Both the position numbers and the translations under genes were made by a program. Under the pieces are notes generated by a model. That model made no database searches and was not told the DNA's origin. It worked only from the letters and a program-made list of their open reading frames with translations. From Thioalkalivibrio sp. (GTDB lineage: Bacteria; Pseudomonadota; Gammaproteobacteria; SpSt-1174), in assembly GCA_011046015.1 (NCBI GenBank), contig DSBO01000140.1, positions 1 to 28,058 on the forward strand: a stretch of DNA of 28,058 nucleotides, in the 5' to 3' direction. Numbering within the stretch: position 1 is the first letter of the stretch; each line of letters begins with the position of its first letter. This document shows, piece by piece, positions 8,505 to 15,106 of the stretch.

Positions 8505-8533
8505 CTGACGTGTCCATCCATTCACGCTAAGCT
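8505..8533 (+). promoter_or_regulatory. Predicted promoter of the Rossmann-fold gene
   Basis: CTGACG (8505-8510) and TAAGCT (8528-8533) are separated by 17 bases. The -10, extended as TAAGCTA, is the same as in the ABC operon promoter at 4155. Start codon 8585 lies about 45 bases beyond the predicted start of transcription. Confidence 0.4.
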
Positions 8534-8584
8534 ATCCCTCCAACCAGAACGACCACCGCATCGCGAACAACAACGGGAGCCCCC

Positions 8585-9358
8585 ATGAAAGATCCCATCG
8601 TCATCATCGGGCTGGGCCAGATCGGCTGCACCTTTGCCAACGGCTTCCTCAAGGCCGGTCACCCGGTCTACCCCGTCACACGGGACATGGACATGGCCGG
8701 CGAGGCCCGCCACGCGCCCGAGCCGGCACTGGTCGTGCTGGCCGTGGCCGAGGCCGACCTGCACCCGGCGCTGGAGGCCGTGCCGCCGGCATGGCGCGAC
8801 CGCCTGGCGCTGGTGCAGAACGAGCTGCTGCCGCGTGACTGGGCGGCGCACGACCTCGAGGACCCGACGGTGGTGTCGGTGTGGTTCGAGAAGAAGAAGG
8901 GGCAGGACGTGAAGATCGTGGTACCCACGCCGGTGCACGGCCCGCACGCCGGGCTCGTCAATGCCGCCTTCGACGCGCTGGACATCCCCAACTACCGCGT
9001 AGACGACGCCGACGAGATGCTCTACGAGCTGGTGCGCAAGAACGCCTACATCCTCACCGCCAACATCGCCGGCCTGGTGGTGGGCGGTACGACCAGCGAG
9101 TTGTGGAGCCAGCACGAGTCGCTGGCCCGCGAGGTGCTCGCCGACGTGCTCGACATCCAGGACCACCTCACCGGCCGCGAGAACGACCGCGACAAGGTCA
9201 TCGCCGGCACGGTGGAGGCCTTCTTCGGCGATCCCGCACACAAGTGCATGGGCCGCACCGCCGCCGCACGCCTGGAACGCGCCCTGCAGATCGCCGACGA
9301 AGCCGGGCTGGAAGTGAAGAAGCTCAGGGAGATCGCGGCGCAGGCGAGGAAAGGGTGA
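8585..9358 (+). CDS. NAD(P)-binding Rossmann-fold protein, ketopantoate-reductase-like
   Basis: The 257-residue protein starts with a dinucleotide-binding beta-alpha-beta unit, PIVIIGLGQIG (4-14), a GxGxxG motif. A second strand ends LVVLAVAE (about 52-59), and the C-terminal half is helical. The arrangement resembles 6-phosphogluconate dehydrogenase-like or ketopantoate reductase-like oxidoreductases, but I see no full PanE signature and cannot name a substrate. Start ATG 8585 follows GGGAG at 8576-8580. It stands alone, ahead of a repeat-rich gap with a convergent gene. An oxidoreductase role is inferred from the fold only. Confidence 0.6.
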   Translation: MKDPIVIIGLGQIGCTFANGFLKAGHPVYPVTRDMDMAGEARHAPEPALVVLAVAEADLHPALEAVPPAWRDRLALVQNELLPRDWAAHDLEDPTVVSVWFEKKKGQDVKIVVPTPVHGPHAGLVNAAFDALDIPNYRVDDADEMLYELVRKNAYILTANIAGLVVGGTTSELWSQHESLAREVLADVLDIQDHLTGRENDRDKVIAGTVEAFFGDPAHKCMGRTAAARLERALQIADEAGLEVKKLREIAAQARKG

Positions 9359-9369
9359 GGGAGTGAAGT

Positions 9370-9511
9370 GTGAGGGGTGAGGCGGGCACGGCCCCGCCCT
9401 ATTGTCTATTTGCCACAGAGGACACCGAGTAAAACCACCCCCGTCATACCTCTGTGAGCTCTGTGTCCTCTGTGGCGCCCAGACTTTCACGCCTAACGCC
9501 TAACCCCTCAC
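9370..9511. repeat. Nested inverted repeats in a convergent intergenic gap
   Basis: An outer pair, GTGAGGGGTGAGGCG (9370-9384) and CGCCTAACCCCTCAC (9497-9511), is complementary with one mismatch. An inner pair, 9412-9429 and 9459-9476, is complementary over 18 bases with one mismatch, including the perfect 14-mer GCCACAGAGGACAC and its complement, around a 29-base loop. The outer right arm contains the stop codon of the minus-strand gene. The CACAGAGGACAC type of motif is a common dispersed intergenic sequence in proteobacteria, in my recollection. Function is unknown; both transcripts converge here. Confidence 0.75.
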
Positions 9512-10092
9512 GCCAACTCAAGCCAGGGGCGGCCAGCCTGGTAGCGCAGTCGCACCCGTGCGGCGTAGTCCACCTTGATGCGGAAGACCTCGGCCAGCGG
9601 GGCCTGTACGGCCCAGGCGGTGGCGGCGCGCAGGGTGCCGGCGTGGGCGACGATGAGCAGCTGCTCGCCCGGGTGGCGCCGGGCGATGGCCTTGAGCGCG
9701 TGGACGTTGCGATCGTAGAAGGCCTGCGCGGGCTCGGCCCGCTCGGGCCGGCGACCCACCGGATCGGCGCGAAAATCCACCAGCATCTGCGGGTAACGCG
9801 CCGCCACCTCATCCGGTGACAGGCCCTCCCAGACCCCGAAACCCACCTCGCGGATCTCCGCCTCGGCGTCCACGGGAACGGCGAGGCGCTCGCCCAGGGC
9901 CTCGGCAAAGGCGCGGCAGCGGATCAGCGGGGAGGTGACGATGCGCGTCCAGACGGCGGAGTCGGCCGCGACGGCGGCCCACATCTGCGCCCAGCCGTGT
10001 TCGCTCAGGGGATCATCCACGCCGTGGCCACGGTAGCGCCGCCCGCCCACGGGTTCCCCGTGGCGCAGCAGGTCCAGGGTGGTGACGGCCAC
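9508..10092 (-). CDS. Histidine phosphatase family protein (phosphoglycerate-mutase-like)
   Basis: From the chosen start the protein is 194 residues. It has the family's catalytic LLRHGE (8-13, H11 the phosphorylated residue), the second arginine region TSPLIRC and the VAHAG motif near the C-terminus. Small members of this family include CobC alpha-ribazole phosphatase and GpmB-like phosphatases; the substrate cannot be told here. GTG 10092 gives the expected short N-terminus before RHG. An alternative GTG at 10119 would overlap the end of ampE by 17 bases; neither has a good ribosome site, so translation may be coupled to ampE. It is the last gene of the thioredoxin-ampD-ampE operon. Confidence 0.82.
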   Translation of the reverse strand: MAVTTLDLLRHGEPVGGRRYRGHGVDDPLSEHGWAQMWAAVAADSAVWTRIVTSPLIRCRAFAEALGERLAVPVDAEAEIREVGFGVWEGLSPDEVAARYPQMLVDFRADPVGRRPERAEPAQAFYDRNVHALKAIARRHPGEQLLIVAHAGTLRAATAWAVQAPLAEVFRIKVDYAARVRLRYQAGRPWLELA

Positions 10093-10102
10093 GGCCCGGT
10101 GG

Positions 10103-10978
10103 TTACGAGGTCCAGCCACCCAGCGTGGCGACGGCCAGCATGGTGATCGCGAGTACCAGGGTGCGCATGACCATGTTGATGGCGGTCTTGAGGATGACGC
10201 TCACCTGGGTGGCATCCAGCTCTTCCTCGACCAGCTCCTCGAACTCGAGGCTCGCAGTACCGGACTCGGCGAGCAGGGCGCGATTGGTGGCCGACAGCTC
10301 CTCCAGCGGCCCGGTGAGGTGGCGGCGCAACGCCGGCAGGGTGTCCTCGAAGTGGCCGGTGAGGGCATAGAACAGGGCCACCAGCCGGGCCGGGACCCAG
10401 TCGACCAGGGCCAGCCAGTGGGTGGCGGCCTTCTGCAGGCTGCTGTCCTCGGCGGCGTTCCTCACCAGCTCGTGGCTCAGGCGGTAGACCACCGCACCCA
10501 GCGGCCCCAGGATCACGAACCAGAACAGCACCGCCATGAGGCGGCTGTTGGCCTCGGTGAAGACGGCCTCGACCACGGCGCGCAGCCGCGCCACCGGCTC
10601 CTCGGGGACGGGGCCGTCGACCAGGCGGGCGGTGACCAGGTTGATCCGCTCCTCGTCTCCCGCGTTGCAGGCCTCGACATAGGACTCGACATCCTGGTTG
10701 AGGTCGCGCGGACCGAGGGTATAGAGAAGGACGACCACGCCGAAGGCGATCTCCAGCAGGCCCAGCAGCACGTCGTCCAGCAGCGCCGCCACGCCCCAGA
10801 TCAACAGCGCCGGGCCAGCGAGGATCAGCACCACGCCCGCGACCCCGTCGGCCACCCCGCCCAGCCGGGCCTGCAGCCATTCGCCGTAGCGGCGGAACCA
10901 CCCAAGCTGGCGGAACTCGTCGAGGTAGCCGACGAAGCGCTCGAGTACGAGGCCGATGAGAACGGTGATGAGTGTCAT
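10103..10978 (-). CDS. ampE: AmpE-like inner-membrane protein
   Basis: This 291-residue membrane protein belongs to the AmpE/CobD group. It opens with MTLITVLIGLVLER, close to the start of Escherichia coli AmpE, and has membrane segments at about 40-60, 62-82, 150-170, the WVPARLVALFYALTG stretch (about 192-206) and a C-terminal helix (about 265-288). The length matches AmpE (284 in E. coli). The neighbour ampD and their usual ampDE pairing support the name. AmpE is linked to beta-lactamase induction signalling, but its biochemical role is unsettled. A start-proximal AAGGA precedes ATG 10978. A 94-base gap separates it from ampD, holding a small CGCGCC-CTGC-GGCGCG hairpin (11021-11036). Confidence 0.85.
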   Translation of the reverse strand: MTLITVLIGLVLERFVGYLDEFRQLGWFRRYGEWLQARLGGVADGVAGVVLILAGPALLIWGVAALLDDVLLGLLEIAFGVVVLLYTLGPRDLNQDVESYVEACNAGDEERINLVTARLVDGPVPEEPVARLRAVVEAVFTEANSRLMAVLFWFVILGPLGAVVYRLSHELVRNAAEDSSLQKAATHWLALVDWVPARLVALFYALTGHFEDTLPALRRHLTGPLEELSATNRALLAESGTASLEFEELVEEELDATQVSVILKTAINMVMRTLVLAITMLAVATLGGWTS

Positions 10979-11072
10979 GGGGCGTCCTTAAGCGTTGGGT
11001 CTTGTTTTTCTGATTACGCCCGCGCCCTGCGGCGCGTCCGGGAATGTGCTGGTCTAAAGTGTCGTTGTTCGC

Positions 11073-11639
11073 TCAACGGCTTGCAAGTCGCCCGGCCAGG
11101 GCCGCGTGCAGCCCCGCCCAGTCGAAGGCCGGGCCCGGGTCGGTCTTGCGGCCCGGCGCGATGTCGGCGTGGCCCGCGATGCGCTCGGGCGAGAGCCCCG
11201 GATAGGCAGCCAGCAGGGCCGTGACCACCTCGGCCAGGCACAGGTACTGGGTGGCCTCGAAGGGCACGTCGTCCGCCCCCTCCAGCTCGATGCCGATGGA
11301 GAAGTCGTTGCAGTTCTCCCGTCCGCCATAGCTCGACTGGCCCGCGTGCCAGGCGCGGGCGTGAAAGGGCACGTACTGCACGCACTCGCCGTCGCGGCGG
11401 ATCAGCAGGTGGGCGGAGACCTCGAGGCCGGCGATCTCGCGGAAGTAGGGATGCGCGTCCGGGTCGAGCGTGTTCGTGAACAGGGCATCGATCCACGGCC
11501 CGCCGAACTCGCCCGGTGGCAGGCTGATGTTGTGGATCACGATGAGCTCCGGGCCCATCCCCGCCGGGCGTTGGTTGCAGTTCGGCGAGGGGAGGCGGCG
11601 CGCACCCTCCAGCCAGCCGCTTGCCACGTCCACCCTCAC
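11073..11639 (-). CDS. ampD: 1,6-anhydro-N-acetylmuramyl-L-alanine amidase AmpD
   Basis: AmpD is a cytoplasmic zinc amidase that removes the peptide from anhydro-muropeptides during cell-wall recycling, and so keeps AmpR-type beta-lactamase regulators off. The 188-residue protein is close to E. coli AmpD throughout: PSPNCNQRP, VIHNISLPPGEFGGPWID, NDFSIGIELEG and the C-terminal KTDPGPAFDW. Predicted zinc ligands H36, H157 and D167 are all present. The start is GTG 11639, overlapping the stop of the thioredoxin-like gene (GTGA), which fixes the N-terminus and implies translational coupling. The longer reading frame upstream only shadows that gene. Confidence 0.95.
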   Translation of the reverse strand: MRVDVASGWLEGARRLPSPNCNQRPAGMGPELIVIHNISLPPGEFGGPWIDALFTNTLDPDAHPYFREIAGLEVSAHLLIRRDGECVQYVPFHARAWHAGQSSYGGRENCNDFSIGIELEGADDVPFEATQYLCLAEVVTALLAAYPGLSPERIAGHADIAPGRKTDPGPAFDWAGLHAALAGRLASR

Positions 11640-12010
11640 GGCGCCTCCTCGGCCGGGCGCGCCCGCGCCGCGGCGATGGCCGCATCCAGGGCCGGCGCCC
11701 GCGGCTCGCTGTGCAGCTCGCAGTGAAAGAGGCCGTCCTGGTAGAGAAACATGCTCGGCAGGTGAAACACGCCGAACTCGCGGGCCAGCGCCAGGTCGCG
11801 CTCGGCATCCACTTCGTACACGGCGACCGGGCGCGTCGTGAGGTAGTCCGCCAGCACCCGCCGCAGGACCTTGCACGCCCCGCAGTACGGGCCGGTGAAG
11901 AACACCAGGGCAAGCCCCGGGGTCTCTTCCAGCACGTGGTGGAAGCGAAACTGGTCGAGCCTGACGATGCCCGGGGCGGTGCCGGCAGCGGACGTATCGG
12001 TGGTGGTCAT
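11636..12010 (-). CDS. Thioredoxin-family protein with CGAC active site
   Basis: The 124-residue protein has a thioredoxin fold with a redox motif GPYCGACK (CxxC at 43-46) and the cis-proline region FHLPSMFLY (P85). It has no signal peptide, so it should act in the cytoplasm. CGAC instead of the classical CGPC suggests a shifted redox potential or a specialised partner. It is the first gene of the operon and overlaps ampD by 4 bases. ATG 12010 was chosen because the perfect -10 box TATAAT lies just upstream at 12022-12017; a longer frame would start inside that promoter. No ribosome-binding sequence precedes it, so the mRNA may be leaderless. Confidence 0.82.
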   Translation of the reverse strand: MTTTDTSAAGTAPGIVRLDQFRFHHVLEETPGLALVFFTGPYCGACKVLRRVLADYLTTRPVAVYEVDAERDLALAREFGVFHLPSMFLYQDGLFHCELHSEPRAPALDAAIAAARARPAEEAP

Positions 12011-12016
12011 GCGGAC

Positions 12017-12022
12017 ATTATA
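12017..12022 (-). promoter_or_regulatory. -10 box of the thioredoxin-ampDE operon; possible leaderless start
   Basis: A perfect TATAAT reads on the minus strand with only 6 bases (GTCCGC) before the ATG at 12010, which places the start codon at about +1. No clear -35 box is visible at 16-18 bases. The lack of a Shine-Dalgarno sequence agrees with leaderless translation, which would need transcript mapping to prove. Confidence 0.5.
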
Positions 12023-12098
12023 TAGAGCCGCGGGCGTCTGCGCGTGACCGGGACCGGGTTTGGCGGATGTCAATATGCCGCTCGCCGCCGGGAGCCGA

Positions 12099-12104
12099 TA
12101 GAAT
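12099..12104 (+). promoter_or_regulatory. Predicted -10 box of rep
   Basis: TAGAAT (12099-12104) is a 5/6 match and lies 25 bases before the rep start, giving a leader of about 19 bases. No good -35 is seen, so the call is tentative. The rep and thioredoxin promoters are divergent within 120 bases. Confidence 0.35.
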
Positions 12105-12129
12105 ACCCCCTCGATCACGCGTGGCCCCC

Positions 12130-14154
12130 ATGAAGACCGACCTCGACCTCCTCAACCCGCAGCAGCGCGACGCCGTCCTCGACATCGGCGGGCCCCTGCT
12201 CGTGCTCGCCGGCGCCGGCTCCGGCAAGACGCGCGTGATCACGCACAAGATCGCCTACCTGATCCGCGAGGGCGGCATCGCCCCGCACAACATCGCGGCC
12301 ATCACCTTCACCAACAAGGCGGCGCGCGAGATGCGCGAACGTGCGAGCAAGCTGCTGGTGCGCGACGAGGGCAAGGGCCTGGTGGTCTCCACCTTCCATA
12401 CCCTGGGCCTCAACATCATTCGCCGCGAGCACCGCAAGCTCGGCTACAAGGCCGGCTTCTCGCTGTTCGACGCCCAGGACACGGGCACCCTGCTCAAGGA
12501 GCTCACGCGCAAGGACGACAGCGGCCTGGCCGTCGACGACGAGCCGCGCTGGCGCATCTCGCGCTGGAAGAACGACTTCATCTCGCCCGACGAGGCCCTG
12601 GCCCAGGCGAAGGACGACAAGGAGGCGGCCCATGCCCGCCTCTACGCCCGCTACCAGCGCCAGCTCAAGGCCTACAACGCGCTCGACTTCGACGACCTCA
12701 TCGGCCTGCCGGTGCGCCTGCTCAAGGACGACGCCGAGGCCCGCGAGACCTGGCAGAACAGGCTGCGCTACCTGCTGGTGGACGAGTACCAGGACACCAA
12801 CACCTGCCAGTACGAGCTGATCAAGCTGATCGCCGGCGTGCACGGCCGGCTCACGGCGGTGGGCGACGACGACCAGTCGATCTACGCCTGGCGCGGCGCG
12901 CGGCCGGAGAACATCTCGCTGCTCAAGACCGACTTCCCGCAGCTCAAGGTGATCAAGCTGGAGCAGAACTACCGCTCCACCGACCGCATCCTCAAGAGCG
13001 CCAACCACCTGATCGCCAACAACCCGCACCTGTTCGACAAGCAGCTGTGGAGCAGCCTCGGCGAGGGCGAACCGATCCGCATCGTGCCCTGCTCGGATGC
13101 CGACGGCGAGGCGAGCCGCGTGGTCTCGGAGATCCTCAAGCACAAGTTCAAGCACCGCTGCGACTATCGCGACTACGCCATCCTCTACCGCGGCAACCAC
13201 CAGTCGCGGCTGTTCGAGAAGATGCTGCGCGAGCACAACATCCCCTACAAGGTGAGCGGCGGCACCTCGTTCTTCGAGCGCGCCGAGGTGAAGGACACCA
13301 TGGCCTACCTGCGGCTGCTCGCCAACCCCGACGACGACGCCGCCTTCCTGCGCATCGTCAACACGCCGCGCCGCGAGATCGGTCCCTCCACGCTCGAAAA
13401 GCTCGGCGAGTACGCCGGCCAGCGCCACGTGAGCCTGTTCGCCGCGAGCTTCGAGATGGGCCTGGCCGAACAGCTCAGTGCGCGCGCGCGTGCGCGCCTG
13501 CAGCGCTTTTCCGACTGGCTGCGCGAGATCCACCTGCGCGCCGAGGACGAGCCGCCGGCGAAGCTCGCCCGCCAGATGATCGAGGAGATCAACTACGAGG
13601 GCTGGCTGCAGGAGACGAGCAAGGACCCCAAGATCGCCGAGAAGCGCATGGAGAACGTCTTCGAGGTGCTGGAATGGATGGCGCGGCTGTCCAAGGAAGG
13701 CGTCGAGGGTGAGGAAGGCAAGGGTTTGAGCGACATCGTGCGCCACATGACGCTGATGGACATCCTCGACCGCAACAGCAGCGAGGACGAGAGCGACGGC
13801 GTGAACCTCATGACCCTGCATGCCGCCAAGGGCCTGGAATTCCCGCACGTGTTCATCGTCGGCATGGAGGAGGACACCCTACCCCACCGCGTGAGCCTGG
13901 AGGAGAACGGCATCGAGGAAGAGCGCCGCCTGGCCTACGTGGGCATCACCCGCGCCCAGCGCAGCCTCACCTTCACCTACGCCAACCAGCGCAAGCGCTT
14001 CGGCGAGGAGATCGACTGCGAGCCCAGCCGCTTCCTCGACGAACTGCCCACCGAGCACGTCACCTGGGACGACGGCAGTCGCGAAGTCAGCGAGGAAGAG
14101 CGCAAGGAAACCGGCCGCGCGCACCTGGATAACCTGCGCAGCCTGTTCAGTTAG
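12130..14154 (+). CDS. rep: ATP-dependent DNA helicase Rep
   Basis: Rep is a 3'-5' superfamily 1A helicase that helps replication forks pass protein barriers and restart. The 674-residue length matches E. coli Rep (673). Helicase motifs are in order: Q motif LNPQQRDAV (8-16), Walker A AGAGSGKT (27-34), TFTNKAA (59-65), DEYQDT (218-223), GDDDQSIYAWRGA (245-257), QNYRST (279-284), MTLHAAKGLEF and the terminal VGITRAQ. Domain 2B is present in the middle. ATG 12130 gives the family N-terminus; no strong ribosome site precedes it. A UvrD assignment is less likely because length and the MKTDLDLLNPQQ start favour Rep. Confidence 0.93.
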   Translation: MKTDLDLLNPQQRDAVLDIGGPLLVLAGAGSGKTRVITHKIAYLIREGGIAPHNIAAITFTNKAAREMRERASKLLVRDEGKGLVVSTFHTLGLNIIRREHRKLGYKAGFSLFDAQDTGTLLKELTRKDDSGLAVDDEPRWRISRWKNDFISPDEALAQAKDDKEAAHARLYARYQRQLKAYNALDFDDLIGLPVRLLKDDAEARETWQNRLRYLLVDEYQDTNTCQYELIKLIAGVHGRLTAVGDDDQSIYAWRGARPENISLLKTDFPQLKVIKLEQNYRSTDRILKSANHLIANNPHLFDKQLWSSLGEGEPIRIVPCSDADGEASRVVSEILKHKFKHRCDYRDYAILYRGNHQSRLFEKMLREHNIPYKVSGGTSFFERAEVKDTMAYLRLLANPDDDAAFLRIVNTPRREIGPSTLEKLGEYAGQRHVSLFAASFEMGLAEQLSARARARLQRFSDWLREIHLRAEDEPPAKLARQMIEEINYEGWLQETSKDPKIAEKRMENVFEVLEWMARLSKEGVEGEEGKGLSDIVRHMTLMDILDRNSSEDESDGVNLMTLHAAKGLEFPHVFIVGMEEDTLPHRVSLEENGIEEERRLAYVGITRAQRSLTFTYANQRKRFGEEIDCEPSRFLDELPTEHVTWDDGSREVSEEERKETGRAHLDNLRSLFS

Positions 14155-14203
14155 GTAAACACGGCGGCCGGCAGTCCGCGGCATGGGCGAGGCGCCGCCT
14201 TCC

Positions 14204-14485
14204 CTACCGGTACGGCGCCGCTCCCGGCTCGGGGGTCTCGGTTTCCTCGGGCGGACTCATGCGCCCCTTGCCTGCCCAGGCCTGGTATTCGCCGATGGTC
14301 AGCCTGCCGTCACCGTCGGTGTCGGCCTTGTCCCATTTCTTCGCGAGGTCCGGTCGCGCCGCGGCCTCTTCGGCGCTGATGTAGCCGTCGGCGTTACGGT
14401 CCAGCTCCTCGAAGGTCATCGGTACGTCGGCCATGGCCACGGTACCGACCGCGACCAGCCCCAGGATGCTCAGATGCAGTTTCAT
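14204..14485 (-). CDS. Exported EF-hand calcium-binding protein
   Basis: The 93-residue protein has a signal peptide (1-19, AMA before D20) and two canonical EF-hand loops: D29-E40 (D29, N31, D33, G34, E40) and D55-E66 (D55, D57, D59, G60, E66). It should bind calcium in the periplasm; the partner is unknown. The tail is short and proline/glutamate-rich. ATG 14485 is preferred over an upstream TTG because AAGGAGGG precedes it at a good distance and it starts the signal peptide. It has its own promoter and converges on rep with a 49-base gap that holds no clear terminator. Confidence 0.85.
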   Translation of the reverse strand: MKLHLSILGLVAVGTVAMADVPMTFEELDRNADGYISAEEAAARPDLAKKWDKADTDGDGRLTIGEYQAWAGKGRMSPPEETETPEPGAAPYR

Positions 14486-14521
14486 GACAAGGCCCTCCTT
14501 CAAGGGTCACAAGGGGTCCTG

Positions 14522-14556
14522 AGTATGGTCGGTGTGGCCGGACCTGCAATGTCCGG
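14522..14556 (-). promoter_or_regulatory. Promoter of the EF-hand gene with operator-like inverted repeat
   Basis: On the minus strand TTGCAG (14549-14544) and CATACT (14527-14522) are spaced by 16 bases. An inverted repeat CCGGAC-N7-GTCCGG (14538-14556) overlaps the -35 box, as a repressor operator could. No regulator gene can be tied to it from the sequence. Confidence 0.45.
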
Positions 14557-14603
14557 ATGCGGACAAAGTGACCTGCGTCAGATTATCGCGGGGGGAACGG
14601 GGC

Positions 14604-14933
14604 CTATTCGCCCCGAAAGATCAGCCGCCGGCCTTCCAGGTCGATATCCAGCAGCGCCCCCACCTCGGCGGCGGCCTCGCCGACCTCGACCAGGCCCGAG
14701 AGGCCGGTCGCCTCGGCCAGGATTTCCAGGGTCTCGCCGGGATCACAGCCGTACAGCATGCCGTCGTCTTCCTCGAGGTCACAGCCGCATTCCTCCGGAT
14801 CGACCTTGAGATCGAGCTCGCGCGGCATGAGCAGGATGAGACGCTCTTCATCGAGAATGCAGGCGGCGGCCTTGGCCGCGCTGTAGTCGTCTTCCCAGTC
14901 GAGCAGCGGATAGTCCTGGTAGTCCTCGCGCAT
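14604..14933 (-). CDS. Acidic hypothetical protein
   Basis: I do not recognise this 109-residue protein. It is strongly acidic, with clusters such as DWEDDY (12-17) and EEDD (54-57), has no signal peptide or membrane segment, and carries four cysteines: C25, C49, C51 and C63. The CGC and nearby YGC could bind a metal, but no known motif is evident. ATG 14933 follows AGGAA by about 7 bases; the longer frame to 14987 has no ribosome site and its codons run into the intergenic gap. It is separated from the EF-hand gene by that gene's promoter and could share a transcript with it only by read-through. Confidence 0.65.
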   Translation of the reverse strand: MREDYQDYPLLDWEDDYSAAKAAACILDEERLILLMPRELDLKVDPEECGCDLEEDDGMLYGCDPGETLEILAEATGLSGLVEVGEAAAEVGALLDIDLEGRRLIFRGE

Positions 14934-15062
14934 GGGGCATTCCTGGCGGCCGTCGGCTGTGGCCGTGCTGGTGTGGATGGCAATCAACGTTCCGAAGACC
15001 TATAGCACAGGAGACGCCAGTTGCCATGGCCGCGCGGGCGGCTTGCCGGGAGAACCGCGTGC

Positions 15063-15095
15063 CAAAACAACGGGGGCCGGATTGCCCGGCCCCCG
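15063..15095 (-). terminator. Intrinsic terminator of ilvD
   Basis: Just past the ilvD stop codon is a perfect 10-bp stem, CGGGGGCCGG (15071-15080) with CCGGCCCCCG (15086-15095), and a 5-base loop. On the minus strand it is followed by TTGTTTT. This is the only hairpin in the window with a proper T-tract, so the call is strong. Confidence 0.88.
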
Positions 15096-15106
15096 ATCCA
15101 CTGGTT

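Noticed and set aside
11021..11036. Terminator between ampD and ampE
   Set aside because: The 6-bp hairpin is followed on the minus strand by an A-rich, not T-rich, stretch, so it is not an intrinsic terminator of the operon.
12115..13848. Minus-strand open frame across rep
   Set aside because: It is antisense to the Rep helicase, whose motifs are all in the plus frame.
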